This document shows positions 12,113-24,888 of a DNA stretch of 64,000 bases, in pieces. Made by a program: the position numbers and the translations under genes. Within the stretch, counting starts at the first letter, position 1. Each line of letters begins with the position of its first letter. Source of the stretch: Carya illinoinensis (taxonomy: Eukaryota; Streptophyta; Magnoliopsida; Fagales; Juglandaceae); assembly GCF_018687715.1 (NCBI RefSeq), contig NC_056756.1, positions 186,001-250,000 on the forward strand. The letters run 5' to 3'. The notes beneath the pieces are model-generated. The model was not told the origin of the DNA. It made no database searches and saw nothing but the letters and a program-made list of their open reading frames with translations.

Positions 12113-12760
12113 AGGCATGGTTTGAGTAGCAAAGTCATCTCAAACACAATAAGTCTTTCTGATCTTATCTTATGCTCTCATCTCAATATCCAATCAAACA
12201 CCATCATAAATACAAACAGTTTTCAATTTAAATATTCAACTTTTTATCTAATAATTACTTAATCATTATAATTTTTTCAAATTTTCAAACAAAATTAAAA
12301 AAAAATTCAACTTTTTCAAATCCTAAAATAAAAATAATATTTTAACTTTATAATATTTACTTTTTATTCAACTTTTTCTCTTTTCTTTTCCAAAACTTCA
12401 TAAAACATATTAACTCATACCATTTTTTTTTTTTTTGAAATATGAAAATTTGGGATAAGGCAAGATAAAGATACAAGATGAGTTTTTTTTTTTTGTCCGA
12501 GAGTGACCCCTCCCCATTTTATTAAGAAAACCTCACTTATGACAGAAGAAAACCTTATATAAGGACTAAATCTACAACAAAATATTAGAAATAATTAATA
12601 CAGTGCAGCATAAACCAAATAAATTGCTCACAAAACCATGTAAAGACCAGCTTTCCAATAAACGACACCATTCCAGAAGTTCAATCAAAATATTAACTCA
12701 TAGCATTTCATTACTATTCACAGATCATCTCATTTTATCGATCTGACTATCCAAACAAGG
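12113..12760. mobile_element. MITE interrupted by a small retroposon
   Basis: The left end (AGGCATGGTTTGAGTAGC) and right end (GACTATCCAAACAAGGCT) are imperfect inverted copies of each other. They match the termini of the MITEs at 14335-14570 and 48353-48555. The interior carries the family's AT-rich core (TTTTTCAAATTTTCAAACAAAA). It is split by an insertion at 12424-12689. Confidence 0.55.
12424..12689 (-). mobile_element. Short 5'-truncated retroposon inside a MITE
   Basis: A 266-bp insert begins with a T-run (the poly(A) tail read from the other strand) and is flanked by a 17-bp duplication, ATATTAACTCATACCAT at 12407-12423 and its copy at 12690-12706, with one mismatch. A second T-run precedes TGTCCGAGAGTGACCCC at about 12492. 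The architecture is that of a 5'-truncated LINE or SINE copy on the minus strand. No coding sequence remains. Confidence 0.65.
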
Positions 12761-13072
12761 CTAGCTAATTTGTCTTTTGAGGTTACTTCTAGCTCATAAC
12801 AATTTCTCCTTGTTCATTTTTTTTACACCGGGTTTTATCCAAACCAAATAAATTGCTCACAAAACCGTGTAAAGACCAGCTTTCCAATAAACGACACCAT
12901 TCCAGAAGTTCAACCAAAATATTAACTCATATCATTTCACTACTATTCATAAATCATCTTATTTCATCGATCTGACTATTCAAACGAGGCTGGCTAATTT
13001 GTCTTTTGAGGGTACTTCTAGATCATAACAATTTCTCCTTGTTCATTTTTTTTTTTACACCAGGTTTTATCC
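12612..13072. repeat. Tandem duplication, two units of about 230 bp
   Basis: Unit 1 (12612-12840) starts AAACCAAATAAATTGCTCAC and ends GGTTTTATCC. Unit 2 (12841-13072) repeats it in the same orientation with a few substitutions and a slightly longer T-run. Each unit includes the tail of the small retroposon, the right end of the MITE and flanking DNA, so the duplication happened after both insertions. Confidence 0.85.
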
Positions 13073-13074
13073 AA

Positions 13075-13786
13075 AACAACTGATCATGATCATAGTATTT
13101 GTTTAATGTTTAAACCCCAGGTGCTCAAATATAACTACTTTAATTTTAACTATCTTTTTTTATCGGAAATAATATATCCTTCATTAATTTTCTCTTAAGA
13201 GAAATGATATTTACAGTCATGAAGTGTGTAAATATCGCGTAATTTATTTGAAAAAAAAAATTAAGTTTCTAATAATGAAGCTCACTGTTTTACAAAATAA
13301 TTATATAGCACTTATGCAATATACAACTATACATTGAATTACTCTTCTTTTAAACATCTTTAATTAGTACGTGCCTATAGCATCCTAATTTCTATTATTG
13401 TCTTTATGGACAAGTCCACATACGAGTCCCTTGATCGAGTGACTGATTCTCTAGTCAATATGCTGCCAGCTCACATAAATAAAGGCAATACGCGCGATAT
13501 GGGGCTTGTTAACTTCATCATGAGGATGCTGTCCCTCGGCACCATAATTCATGAGGAGGACTACTAATTTAAATACATCTAAGAAACTCTATATGTAATT
13601 AATAGATCAACTTCACTCCTAACTTATAACCAACAGAAAATACTAAATATACTTAAGAAAAACATACAAAATATTTACTTCTCTACGTGTCAATTATTAA
13701 TATGTTAAAAATTATGAAATTTCAAAATTTAAATTAAAAAAAAATAACAAAATGAGTATAGTAAGTAAAAGTATTGTAAGTAAAAC
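13075..13786. repeat. AT-rich dispersed repeats, including the left half of the LINE target
   Basis: No gene is visible. About 13199-13345 resembles the AT-rich repeats at 860 and 45587 in parts. About 13600-13786 (TGTCAATTATTAATATGTTA, AAATTATGAAATTTCAAA) matches 48775-48975 and is the left half of a repeat whose right half continues after the LINE at 19833. Confidence 0.45.
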
Positions 13787-14334
13787 TTTTTTTTTTTTTT
13801 TAATCAAACAATACCTCATTCTCATTCATTTATCATTTAATCATAGTTATTACCAGTCATCTTTCTGTTTACAATTAAACTGATCTCAGCAGGCCATCTT
13901 CTATCCAGCATCTTTCTCCATCTATCTGCAAACCTTTCTTAACTAGCTCATGAGCAATACTATTTCCTTCCCTGAAAATAAAGCCAAACTCCTAATATGA
14001 TCTTTTAATCACAACACCTCTGATATCTTCTATAAGCTGCCCCATCCAAGCATCAATATGAGTCTTGTTATTGACCTCTTTAATCACCTTTTGTGCATCT
14101 CCAAGATCACATTCCTAAGATTCAATTCATAAACCAACTCTATAGCCCTCCATGCTACAGAAGTTTCAGCCAGTTCAAGACTTCCTATAAACTACTTCAA
14201 GGCACGTCATAGTGATATCCAGAGTTCACCTTATGATTCCTTTCAACAATTCCTAAATCCATCCTATTATTTGCTTTATCCACAGCAGCATCAAAATTTA
14301 TTTTGTAAAACCTTCAGCTAGAGAATGCCATTTA

Positions 14335-14440
14335 GGGCTCATTTGGATAGTAAAAACGTTTTATCTCATCTCATCATTACAACGTTTCTAAATTTTCACA
14401 CAAAATCTAATAAAAATCTAATTTTTTTAAATCTAAAAAC

Positions 14441-14495
<55 letters not shown>

Positions 14496-14570
14496 TTCTA
14501 ACAATATTTTATTCAACTTTTAACTTTCATTTAAAACCACTTCATCTCATCTTACTATCCAAACTATACC
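14335..14570. mobile_element. MITE with TTA target duplication inside the LINE
   Basis: This 236-bp element is flanked by TTA at 14332-14334 and 14571-14573. The termini GGGCTCATTTGGATAGTAA and, reversed, GGTATAGTTTGGATAGTAA form a ~19-bp imperfect inverted repeat. A 3-bp TTA/TAA duplication is the hallmark of PIF/Harbinger-type (Tourist-like) MITEs. The core contains an expanded (AAT)n run at about 14440-14493. It post-dates the LINE. Confidence 0.75.
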
Positions 14571-15150
14571 TTAGTATCCCTTCTACTTAAAGTTCTTGCT
14601 TCCTACTATTCCTCTATATCCTCATCTAATTCTTAAAAACTCTTAGATTTGATAAACTCTATGTATTACTATGCTTGGACCCTCAAATTTACTTTTAAAC
14701 ACTGTTTTATTCCTTCTGGACTATAGTCCTTTATAGATGACAACAAGATCTTCTAACTAAGACTTTTGAAAACATCTCTGTAACCTTCCTTATATCTGGA
14801 AAAACTCAAACTCTTCACAACTCCACTTCTATAGACTACTTTGCTTCTGAACCCATACATCACTTGCTGTTGCCCATGACCAAAGCACATGAGTAATTGC
14901 CTCTTCTTCCTTGTAGCATATTGGACATATTGAATCTCCCACTATATTTCTTTGGAATAACTTTTCCTTAGTATTTAAAATCAAGTTCAAAGCTTTCCAC
15001 AGAAATTGCTTAGCTAAGTTTAGAATATGCAATTTTTAGATCCCTTCCCATAAAAACTTATCTGATGGTTTGTTTGAACTCTCACCATGGCTTTCTTTTT
15101 CTTTACTTATTCTTAAGTGATAAGCACTTCGAACTGAAAACTTCCCATCT

Positions 15151-15338
15151 CTTGTATAACCCCAAATGGCCTTGTCTTCCTCCCCATTTTTGCTCAATGG
15201 TATGATGCATATTTGAATGGCTTCCTCTCTGCTAAAAATATTCTCTTGTATAACCCCAAATGGCCTTGTCTTCCTCCCCATTTTTGCTCAATGGTATGAT
15301 GCATATTTGGATGGCTTCCTTTCTACTAAAAATATTGA
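15151..15338. repeat. 94-bp tandem duplication in LINE ORF2
   Basis: The block starting CTTGTATAACCCCAAATGGC at 15151 is repeated at 15245 in the same orientation with a few substitutions. It lies in the ORF2 segment just upstream of the zf-RVT domain and is why two nearly identical peptides (ICIIPLSKNGEEDKAIWGYT) are seen. Confidence 0.9.
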
Positions 15339-18276
15339 AGATCAGCTCATCATTCCATTTGTTTTGGTCTTCTAACACCAGCTCATTTACTTTTGAAGTA
15401 GCTTTCAAGATGTTCACTAGGGATCTCACATAGAAACTGGTAGATTGAGGGAGCCACTTTTGATTCCAAATCTAAATTTTCCTGCCATTGCCCACCATCC
15501 ACACCAATTCTTCTTTTAACAAAGTCTGAGCTGCCAACAAACTCCTCCATATAAATGATGACTATAGCCCAATTGAGTTGATATAAATTGAGAGTTGCTA
15601 TAATATTTTTCCTTGAATACTCTTGCTGCCAAACTATTAGGATTCTACTGTAACATCCTATTAGGATTCCACTGTACCATCCATCCTTGCTTATTTGAGA
15701 TGGCCCTGTATATTGAAAACTTCAATGTTTTGAAAACCCAATCCACCCTCTCTTTTGTTGTCACCCAACCTACTCAACTGCTTCCAATGAATGCCTTTTC
15801 CCTCTTTTTTGCTATTCTACCAAAACTTTGATAGTATAGCATTAATCTCAAGACACAATCTTTTTAACAGCAGAAACACATTCATTATATAGGTAAGAAT
15901 TGATTGTAGCACAGCTTTTATAAACACCTACTTCCCTACAATGGATAAGAAATTATTCTTCCAGCTATGAGTTTTCTTCCATAATCTATCTTTGATGCCT
16001 TTAAAAGTTTGGTACTTTGATTTTCCCACCATAGTTGGTAATTCAAGATATTTCCCATAGTCCCCACAGATAACAGCACCAATTTATTCTAATATTTCAT
16101 TTTTCATACTGCCACCGGTATTTAAACTAAACAATATAGATGTTTTTAGTCTATTGAGAGCTTGTCCTAATGCTTCTTCATATAACCTTAGTATTTCATG
16201 AATTCTCTTTCATTCCTCCTTATTGACTTTATTAAAAATCACAGTTGTCTGCAAATAGCAAATGAGTGATTTTAATTCCACTCCTTATAGTTGCCACTCC
16301 ACCCATACTCCCTTTTTTATTTGGTTTGCTTAGAGGAGAGTTAAGACCTTTTGCACATATTATAAATAGGTAAGGAGATGGGGGATCTCCTTGCCTCAAG
16401 CCTCTTGCTGACCAGCCTTCTCATTAACCACAACTAAGTATGAGACAATTTCCACACACTGCATGATCAGTTGAATCCACTTTTCATTGAATCCCATCTT
16501 TCTTATTATTGATCTTAAATACTGCCACTATATTCTATCATAAGCCTTCGACATGTCAAGCATCAATGCCATGCTGCCAACTCTTCCTTTTCTTCTAGTC
16601 TTCATTGTATGCAGTAGTTTAAAAGCCACCATTACATTTTCTATTATAGATATTCCTAGTACAAAAGCACTTTGGTAGCTAGAAATGATATGAGGAAGCA
16701 CATTCTTAAGCCTATTAGTTAAATTCTTAGCAATGAGTTTATACAAAACATTACATAATAATATAGGCCTATATTCATTTACAGACAATGAAAGACTAAT
16801 CTTAGGCACAAAAACTATATTAGTATGATTCAACCAATTAAGCATACCTCCACTATTTAGAAACTCTAGAACTACCTTGCACACCTTTGATCCCACTAAA
16901 CTCCAATGCTATTGGAAGAATTTTGATCTAAAACCACATGGTCCTGGAGATTTGAATGGTCCCATCTGCTTCAGTGCTTCATGGATTTCTTCCATTGTAA
17001 AAAGATCCTCTAGACTTGCATTCATATCATTAGTCAACTTCCTGCCTATGCCTTTTAGACATTCTTCAATAACTTCTGACTATGGTTCTGTTGTTGTGTA
17101 GATATTCTAGAAGTGAGATTTAAAAGCATTGACCACATTTGTCTCTTCAATCATTGTAATGCCATTTGAATCTTTCACTTTTTTTAATGAAATTCTGCTT
17201 CATTCTTTGTGTGGCACAAGTATGAAAGAATATAGTGTTCGTATTATCTTGTTGATACCAATGTTGTTTTGCCATTTGCCTCAATTTCAAGTCTTCTTTG
17301 TCTAATAAAACACTCAACTCTTTTTATACCTTCAAAACTTCATCCACATTATGCTGCATTCATCATCTTGCAACTGCTTCAACAACTTTGATTTTTCTTT
17401 AATGAGTTTTTCTTGAGTCAGAATAAGAACATCTTCTCCACTTTGATATAGTTGTTCTACTATCCTTCAACCTTTCTTGCCGCTTTTGTAAAGACCCACA
17501 TTCACCTCCCCCATGTCTCCACATCTTGTCAACAATTTCCTTGTATTCATCTTCAGAGCCCCATGCTACTTCATATTTGAATGACCTACTCAAAGCTCCC
17601 TTATTAGAGCACTTCTGCCAGAAAGTAAACAGCAAGGGTTTGTGATCAGAACAACATGTTACTAGAGACTCCACTTTAACAGATTTAAAGTACTCTATCC
17701 AGCCTCTATTAACTAGCCCCTATCTAATCTTTTTCCAGTGAATGTATCATCATAGTGCCTATTGCTCCATGTGAACTTAGATGCAGTTCAACCCAAGTCC
17801 CACAATTCACCCCTCTCTAATATTTTTCTAGACCTTATCATTTGAGATTCACTACATAATCTTCCTCCTCTTTTTTCATCTTGTAGAGAATCTCATTGAA
17901 ATCTCCAAATACAAACCAAGCCACATTATCAGATGGCTTCAAAGACACAAGTATATCCCAAGTTTCTCACCTTTTACTAGTTTTTGTATGGTCATAGAAA
18001 CATGTGAACTACCACTCTCTTGTTCCTTTTTCATTTCTAATTCTAGCATTTGTATGAAACCTGGAATATGACTAAATTATCACTCCAATTTTCAATTTCC
18101 ATAACAATACTAATCCACCACTTCTACCTATAGGATCCTCCACAAGACACCCCTCAAGCTTGAATTTCCTCTGCAAAATCTTCCATCTATAGGCATTTAT
18201 CTTAGTTTCCATCAAGAAAACCAAGTCTGGTCTCTTCTCCTTCACAATGCAATGAAAGTCATGAACTGCTCTAGGG

Positions 18277-19707
18277 TTACAACTTACCAAGCCCCCGACA
18301 ATAATCTGCAAGAGTAATGTTTTCCCTAAGCTCATTACCTCTCATCTTCTTCCTACCCTCTTCACATTCTAGACCCTCCTCTTCATCAATCAAACCCCTC
18401 TTCTTGGAAGGAAAGCATTTTATAAGTTCAGCAATATTACCTTTGTCCCTTGCACGTTTCTTCCACTTGCCTTTAGCCTTCTGAGTCATGCTTCCTCTAA
18501 TGCTATGTTTTGTAACAACATTTCTTTCACCCACTACCTCTATTTGGCCTAGACTATAACTCCTGGCCATCCCATAGCTCATTATTCCATCTGCTTTCTC
18601 TTCAAAACTTTTCTCAACATTCAGGCTCATATCGAAGCCTAGACCCAATTCTTGACCCACAAACTCCTCTAAATTTTCAAAATATGTAAACCCCTTTTTT
18701 CCAGCCATGTTTTCATCAACCATTCATTCTTTTCTGATTTCCTGCCTCATCCACTTCAAAAGTTTCATCATGATCCTCATCCAATTTTGAAATAGATTTG
18801 ATCCCTAGATTTTTGCCAACCCTACCCCCCGTCTTTGACCCCGACTCAAAATCATCTACTGTGTTCTTCCTCAACCTCTCAGGGTCTCTATAGATGTCCC
18901 CCTCAGCTCTACCCATATCAAAAATACCATTAATTTCGCACTTATGCATTCTGTCCTTATTTGCATCTCCTTTGACCTGACCTTTCCTAAAAACATTGGC
19001 TCAACTTTGAGCCACGACCCATATTACTGAGTCTGATCAGTAGGAAAAAATAAAACCTGACTTACTACCTTACAACCCCTAACTCCATGCACAAGATACC
19101 CATATACAAAACACACTTTGGGTAGCTTATCTCCATTAACACTGATCATTCTCCCTCTAGACAGAACCTGATGTAACTTCAATTTAATTTTAAGTCTGAG
19201 GTACTTTCTCCATCCAATCCATCTTCCATCGTATCAACATCAATCACCCGCCCAATTGAATCATCAATCTGCTTTCCACAGGCTTAATTTGCTCCTGTAT
19301 ACTAATGGTAAATTATGGAGTTGGATCCATAATTCTTCACTATCAAACTTGGTTTTACCTGGTTGAGAGAAACCATTGAAAAGCTTTAACACGAACAAGC
19401 TATTGTCAAAAAACCATGGTCCTCCATCCATCACCTTTTGTTTATCAACATGTGTCATAAATGTAACTGTAAAACTATTTGACCCACATTCTAACATTGT
19501 TGCCAGTTTGCTAATCCTCCATATCTTTGCCAATGTTGAAGCTAATACCTCTCTTCCAATTAATCGATCAATGTATACTTTTCCCACCAAACTTCTATCA
19601 CCCTTCTTCTGTGTTTCAGCCACCCCATCTTCGTTTAACTCTAGAAGAAAGTTTTCCTCCTCAATTAAACTTAATCTACTCCACTTATCTTGAATATCTT
19701 CCACCAT
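18277..19707 (-). pseudogene. LINE ORF1 (DUF4283, zinc knuckle), degenerate
   Basis: The N terminus starts at the ATG at 19705-19707 (MVEDIQDKWSRLSLIEEE), a standard beginning for this protein family. DUF4283 follows (VMDGGPWFFDNSLFVLKLF, ELWIQLHNLPL). The frame breaks near 19264. The zinc knuckle near 19060-19130 reads CFVYGYLVHG, with the second cysteine replaced by tyrosine. The C-terminal linker is highly charged (18277-18949, in two frames). ORF1 proteins of plant L1 elements bind RNA; this copy cannot be functional. Confidence 0.75.
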
Positions 19708-21523
19708 CTTCACGATCAACACAAACTTAACAATAACCTAGAAAATCTCTAGGTCATAGACTCACAACTTCACCTCGCCACCTCAGAGAGAAAATGAGAG
19801 AAGACTCTCTAGTATAAAAGTGTAAGTAAAACTGTAAGTACATATGATACTAATCTAACCAAATAATACGTCTCATATATGATTAATACAATGTTTTCTA
19901 TAGCAAATCTCATTGGCACATAGTATTTTATGATCTATATATGATGTGGTGCATTTACCATTATTTAATAATAAAGAAGCATGCAATAAATAATCATTCA
20001 CTGGTGATAAATATGCCACATCTTACTTAGTGGAATGCAAGTGGGATGGTAGTATGATGTATAGAATTTTTCATATATATATATATATATATATATCAAG
20101 AGGAAAACATAGATCAGTAAACAAGTATGTTATATATGCACAATGAATCCATGTGTGTAAGTACCTAGCTACCACCAGACCTCCATATATATAATCTAAG
20201 AACTAAACGTGCCTAGCTAGAGCTTATGAGCTACGAATTTAAACATGATTGCCTTCTCTTCCAACATGCATGCATGATCCCACTTCATATCTTTTGAATC
20301 TCTTTAACAACAATTTAATTAATTAATATCTTCAAACAAAGGACCATGTGCTAATTATAAGGTAGGATAGAATTAGGATTGAATTAATTAAGCACTTATA
20401 TTGTCCTCAGAGAGTCATGACCTTTAAATATGATATCACTAACTCCAACACTGAAAATAATGTTGATATCCAAGCTTTGACGCAGCAATTGCCTCAATAA
20501 TGTCTTCACCATCTACTCGCCATGATTTCAACTTGGATCAAAGCCAGCTCACAATACATGATCTTCCCACATGATCATCTCAGAGAACATGATGCAGCAC
20601 CAAACCAGCTTTTAGAACAAATTAAGTACCATCAATATTAAGTTCAGCTCAAAAAACTTGAATTGTAATCGAGTCAGATACTTAATCAAGCCTTCTTGGC
20701 TCGACTCCACTAGAGAATAGTACTTGAGAACCTTTTTTGTTATGAGGTATAAAATAATGCTTCATAAATTGGAATCCAAAATTTTGTTGATGATTGTGAA
20801 TTTACGAGGTTTTAGTTATGAGAAGTATATACGAGCTAGGGATGTTGAGATGAAAATACTAATCATGACCAATCACATATGAATGTCTTGGTGATCTTCA
20901 TTAATTCTTCTTGGACACATAGTGTTAATTAACTTCTAACATTATTAGCGTAATACCCTACGTACAATATAATTGCATCATTAATGTGCATGGCAGACGT
21001 CATGCAATTTTTGAGATTATAGTTTGGTAATTTCTGAATTTCAACATTTGTTGTCGTCACTGCATGGTTAGCAAGCTGATCAGATACTTAATTATTACAA
21101 AGCTAGGGTAGGTGATCTAGTACTACAACTTTCCAGTAAAGACAAATTTTCACGCGTATATAGAAGAATGTAAAATTGATATGATCAATCTGGGAGGCGA
21201 AATGGTTGGTCCACGTTGAAATTGATGGGCATACGTCCAATTCAGATTATTATTTTATTTTATATATAACATAAAGTCAGTATATATTGGCCTAACGATC
21301 ATCATATATATAATATTGGAAGTGGGTGAAAACTATGAGCCTAATTTTATCATATATCATTCCTGTTAAACAACTACATCATGAATTAATTTGTTATGTA
21401 CATAAACAGCAATTGTATCACGAAATTAGGAACCGAATCTTAATAGCAATAGATCACTAGCTGGAAGGATAGGACGTCTCATTTGACCATATAATCACGC
21501 ACTGACTTTAGCGAAGTTTCCAG

Positions 21524-21535
<12 letters not shown>

Positions 21536-21574
<39 letters not shown>
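21536..21574. repeat. (CT)n microsatellite
   Basis: A CT dinucleotide run of about 19 units, upstream of the NAC gene. Confidence 0.9.
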
Positions 21575-21576
<2 letters not shown>

Positions 21577-23111
21577 GATAATTTTTTATCTTTAAAAATA
21601 TTTGGGGATAATTTTTTTCCAAAGCTTATAAAATGGGGTACTTCAAAATTTTTTGGTAGTTTGAAGGTGATTTAAAAAAATAATAGTTCATGGGGATATT
21701 AATTGCAAGTTGAGGGATAATTAAGTACTTGTGATCGGATATTGTCATGTATTTGTAACTTTTTTCCTCAGGTTGCTTATACGCAGAACTCGCGCGCACG
21801 CACACAAACTTACACGCACACACAATATTGCTAGAGTCAATTGATCTTTCTCAAAGGCATCATGTTCGATCTTTCAACCCATTTGAGACATACAAAGAAA
21901 AAGACGAAACTATCGATTTGACATATTTGGTCCATAGACGGAGATGTAGCCCCTCTTGCAAGCTTTAGTTTTTTCAAATATATATGAGAGAGAGAATAAG
22001 CATAACCTTCTATTTCTTGGATTGATTAGGACCCATGTTGAAGTTTTTAGTCCACTAATGCGACATGGTTTGGCTTTTACATAATGCAATTAAATTAGTT
22101 AAATAATAAAAAAAAAATAAAGCAAGACACTTGTTAAATTACTAGCCATGCAGCTAATTATTGTATTAAAAGTTTATCCCAACACAAATACAACTGTTAT
22201 TTAGTATATATGTTTGTTTTAGATCAAATATTATGTGTGTGTGTGTGTGTTTGATCACACATTATGCCAAAAATTAAGCTAAAACTGATAGAAAGCAGAC
22301 TTAACGATTAAACTTATATAAATATATATATATAATATAATACTATAACATTAATATTGCATGAAACTTGGATGGATAAACCGGGACAATTGAAGGATCA
22401 ATATAATATATACTATGTCATGTGCAAGTGCGATCAATGATCATAGGATTGGATGATGAGAAACTCTACATGCAAGTGGTGATTTCAATAGATGCAAAAA
22501 TGTCCCAAGAAAAGTACCGTGCAATAGTACTAATTAAGCATGCAGTACACTCAAAATATATGAACGGAAATTGATCAAGATACTATTCACGATATAGATT
22601 GAACAATAATCTGGAAAAAGATACGAATTGAAGAAAATAATTATTAAAAACAGAGAAGGCTTTGTTGTTGTCATTCATCAGCCGATCGAGTGGTCACGGG
22701 TTTCTCTTGACTCATGCATCCACTCTCCACATATTCACACACACACAATAATATCCAGCCGATCCCCACCTATATGCATGCAAGCTTTGCCAGGAATTTT
22801 TCTCCATCAAGCCCCAAGCCAGCTGCCACATCGGCCATGGCCACCTAGCACCCTCTGCCGGCCAATAACTTTTCTACAAAATTCATTGATCTCTTTCATT
22901 TTTCTTTTGCTGGGCATAGAGGTTTATGACTCAAGAAGAAAAGGAACAAAGACTCTATCTTGACTACTCAGACAATTATTAGTTGTGTATTAAAAGATAG
23001 ACTAATACTATATACATTTTTAAAATATTGTGCAAGTCGATCCCAATACCATATGGCATATGTTAATCACGATATGATTACAACTCTTTGTGAATTGATA
23101 TTGATCATTTC

Positions 23112-23148
<37 letters not shown>

Positions 23149-23370
23149 CTACTACGCGTACGTTGATGATTAGAGATTGAAATTAAGGGCGTGCAAGAGA
23201 GATGGAAGGTGTGTTAGGGACGTGATCCATGTGTAATATGTAAATGGCTGGCTGTGTGATTGCGTACGTGGTCAGCTCTCGTATCGAGAAGTACGTATTA
23301 GTAATAATAAAAAGGATAATGCTAGAGTGTATATTAAATGTGTACTCTAAATATTCATATTAGTGTAAAT

Positions 23371-23728
23371 TAGGGGTGCACAATAGGGTAAACTCCCATC
23401 CGCCAGATGTAGGTGGCCTGCCCAGAATTTAGCACCCCAACAGGGGAGGGAGGCGGGCCTGGTTAGGCACAATCCCGGCCCGCTTTTCCCCCACGCTGCC
23501 CCCTGGTTATATATATTTAAATTTGTTAGATTTATATTCACAAAATCATATTGCATTAGTTTCCTAAACCAATCTTTATATAAGAAGTTAAGACAATACA
23601 AAATGTCTACCCCCACTTCCAGTATCGGAGTAGGAGTGGAAATACCAACCTGGCGTACATATGTGAGGGCAGGGTGAGGGAATTGAAGGATTGACCCCAC
23701 CCCGCATATGCAGGAATGTGCATCCCTA
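23371..23728. mobile_element. Non-autonomous hAT MITE, 358 bp
   Basis: The element is flanked by the exact 8-bp duplication GTGTAAAT (23363-23370 and 23729-23736). Its termini TAGGGGTGCAC and, reversed, TAGGGATGCAC form an 11-bp inverted repeat with one mismatch. An 8-bp duplication with TAGGG/CAGGG-type ends is diagnostic of hAT elements. The outer 120 bp are GC-rich in an AT-rich neighbourhood, as in the two larger hAT elements of this window. It has no coding capacity. It lies about 1.16 kb upstream of the NAC start codon. Confidence 0.85.
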
Positions 23729-24888
23729 GTGTAAATAGTTTTTTTTTTTTTTCTTTTAAGTATTTTTAAATATCATTAATCATTAAAAAAATTTTAAAAA
23801 ATTACAAATTTACTAATAAACACTTCCTTCACCATGCATTAAGAAAAAAAATTAAAATATATGAATAAATATATTTAAAAGTCCTACCAACATTTTTCTA
23901 ATAAAAAAGAATATCTTGAGGGACATAATATTCATGATCACGATCATTACACGGACACAATATTTTCCAGTGTTAAATTTTGAGGGGGGATATAGTAGTA
24001 GATCACTAAATGGTTAGACAGCATAAATAGACCTATTTAATTATCGGAAAACAATATATATAATAAGAAAGAGCATGTGTATAATATATATATATATATA
24101 TAAAATATGAAATTCCCTTTAATCCGATGCTAGCATACAAGTATTTGAGTATATTGGTATTACTGATCTTAGAGTAAGAGAAATTATCTGTATAAATTTT
24201 AAATAGATAAACTTTATGCAGGCTTTTGTAAAAAAAGTGAAACTCATGAGTTTAAAAAGTGTAAAAAAATTTTCTTTTTAAGTGGAACTCACCTTTTTCC
24301 ATAAAACTTAGGACTTCTCTATTATAAATTTTTACCTAGCATTCCTATATATATATATATATATATGTCGATTTAGGTGACCAAATGATCAATATTATAT
24401 ACGTATTTCGTAATATGGTGTGTAAAGGTACTAGATATTATAAAATTCACAGGACCATTAATTCTTTTTTATTTTATTTTATTTATCTTTAATGGTGGAA
24501 GAAAGGTCCAAGGGCACCGCTAAGGAGCTGTGGCCACCCTGTCCTATTTTTGAGATGTCATTTTCTCATCTTAAAACACCTTAATGGACACCTCTTCCAT
24601 GTAGGGCCTGAAAGTAAAATATGTAGATAGATCTTTCTATTAACTCCCCTCTCCATTCTTCTCTCTCTTCTTCTTTCCACAACTCCATTCTAGAGAGAGA
24701 CAGAGAGAAGGAGAAGGACAAAATTTTTGGGAGCTAGGTACGACATTTTAACCATCTCTTATCTTGCCTACCACTTGCACCACTCAATTCGTACGGTTTT
24801 ACATATTCTATCTCATGGTATAAAGAGAGCGAGGCCAAAGCCGGAGAGTACTGGTTCAGTTTATGGAAATTTGCAGCCAAGCTCAAAC

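Larger units (their letters stand above)
13860..18335 (-). pseudogene. LINE ORF2 (endonuclease, RT, zf-RVT, RNase H), degenerate
   Basis: Reading leftward: an endonuclease N terminus at 18335 (NPRAVHDFHCIVKEKRPDLV, FLMETK); more endonuclease at 17399-17674 (VTCCSDHKPLLFTF); reverse transcriptase at 16528-16896 (VNEYRPILLCNVLYKLIAK, SYQSAFVLG, LDMSKAYDRI); zf-RVT at 14829-15281 (FSVRSAYHL, CPICYKEEEAITHVLW with the final cysteine changed to serine); and RNase H near 13860-14170 (GNSIAHELVKKG). These belong to the plant L1 pol family, which nicks DNA and copies its RNA at the target. There are numerous stops and frameshifts, plus a MITE insertion within the spacer before RNase H. Confidence 0.8.
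13787..19820 (-). mobile_element. Near full-length, decayed L1-type LINE
   Basis: The element is on the minus strand. Its poly(A) tail appears as a T-run at 13787-13800. A 12-bp direct repeat TGTAAGTAAAAC flanks it (13775-13786 and 19821-19832). Reading right to left, it holds DUF4283/zinc-knuckle ORF1, then ORF2 with endonuclease, reverse transcriptase, zf-RVT and RNase H, in normal order and about 6.0 kb, the usual full length. All frames are broken many times. A MITE (14335-14570) and a 94-bp tandem duplication (15151-15338) are later changes. Confidence 0.85.
19833..24888. other. Upstream region of the NAC gene, mostly AT-rich spacer
   Basis: No gene is supported in these 5 kb. 19833-19870 is the right half of the repeat split by the LINE. 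There is a (CT)n tract (21536-21574), several TA runs, a short TG run near 22236, and a hAT-type MITE (23371-23728). The last ~70 bp before the NAC start codon, from 24643, are CT-rich then GAGA-rich, typical of a plant 5' leader; I could not fix a TATA box. Confidence 0.5.

Noticed and set aside
22628..22963. 111-codon frame upstream of the NAC gene
   Set aside because: Histidine/proline-rich low-complexity translation of a CA- and CT-rich stretch with no homology signal I recognise.
24727..24888. Upstream extension of the NAC reading frame
   Set aside because: The extension begins with TTG and contains no in-frame ATG before 24889; it is leader sequence that happens to be open.
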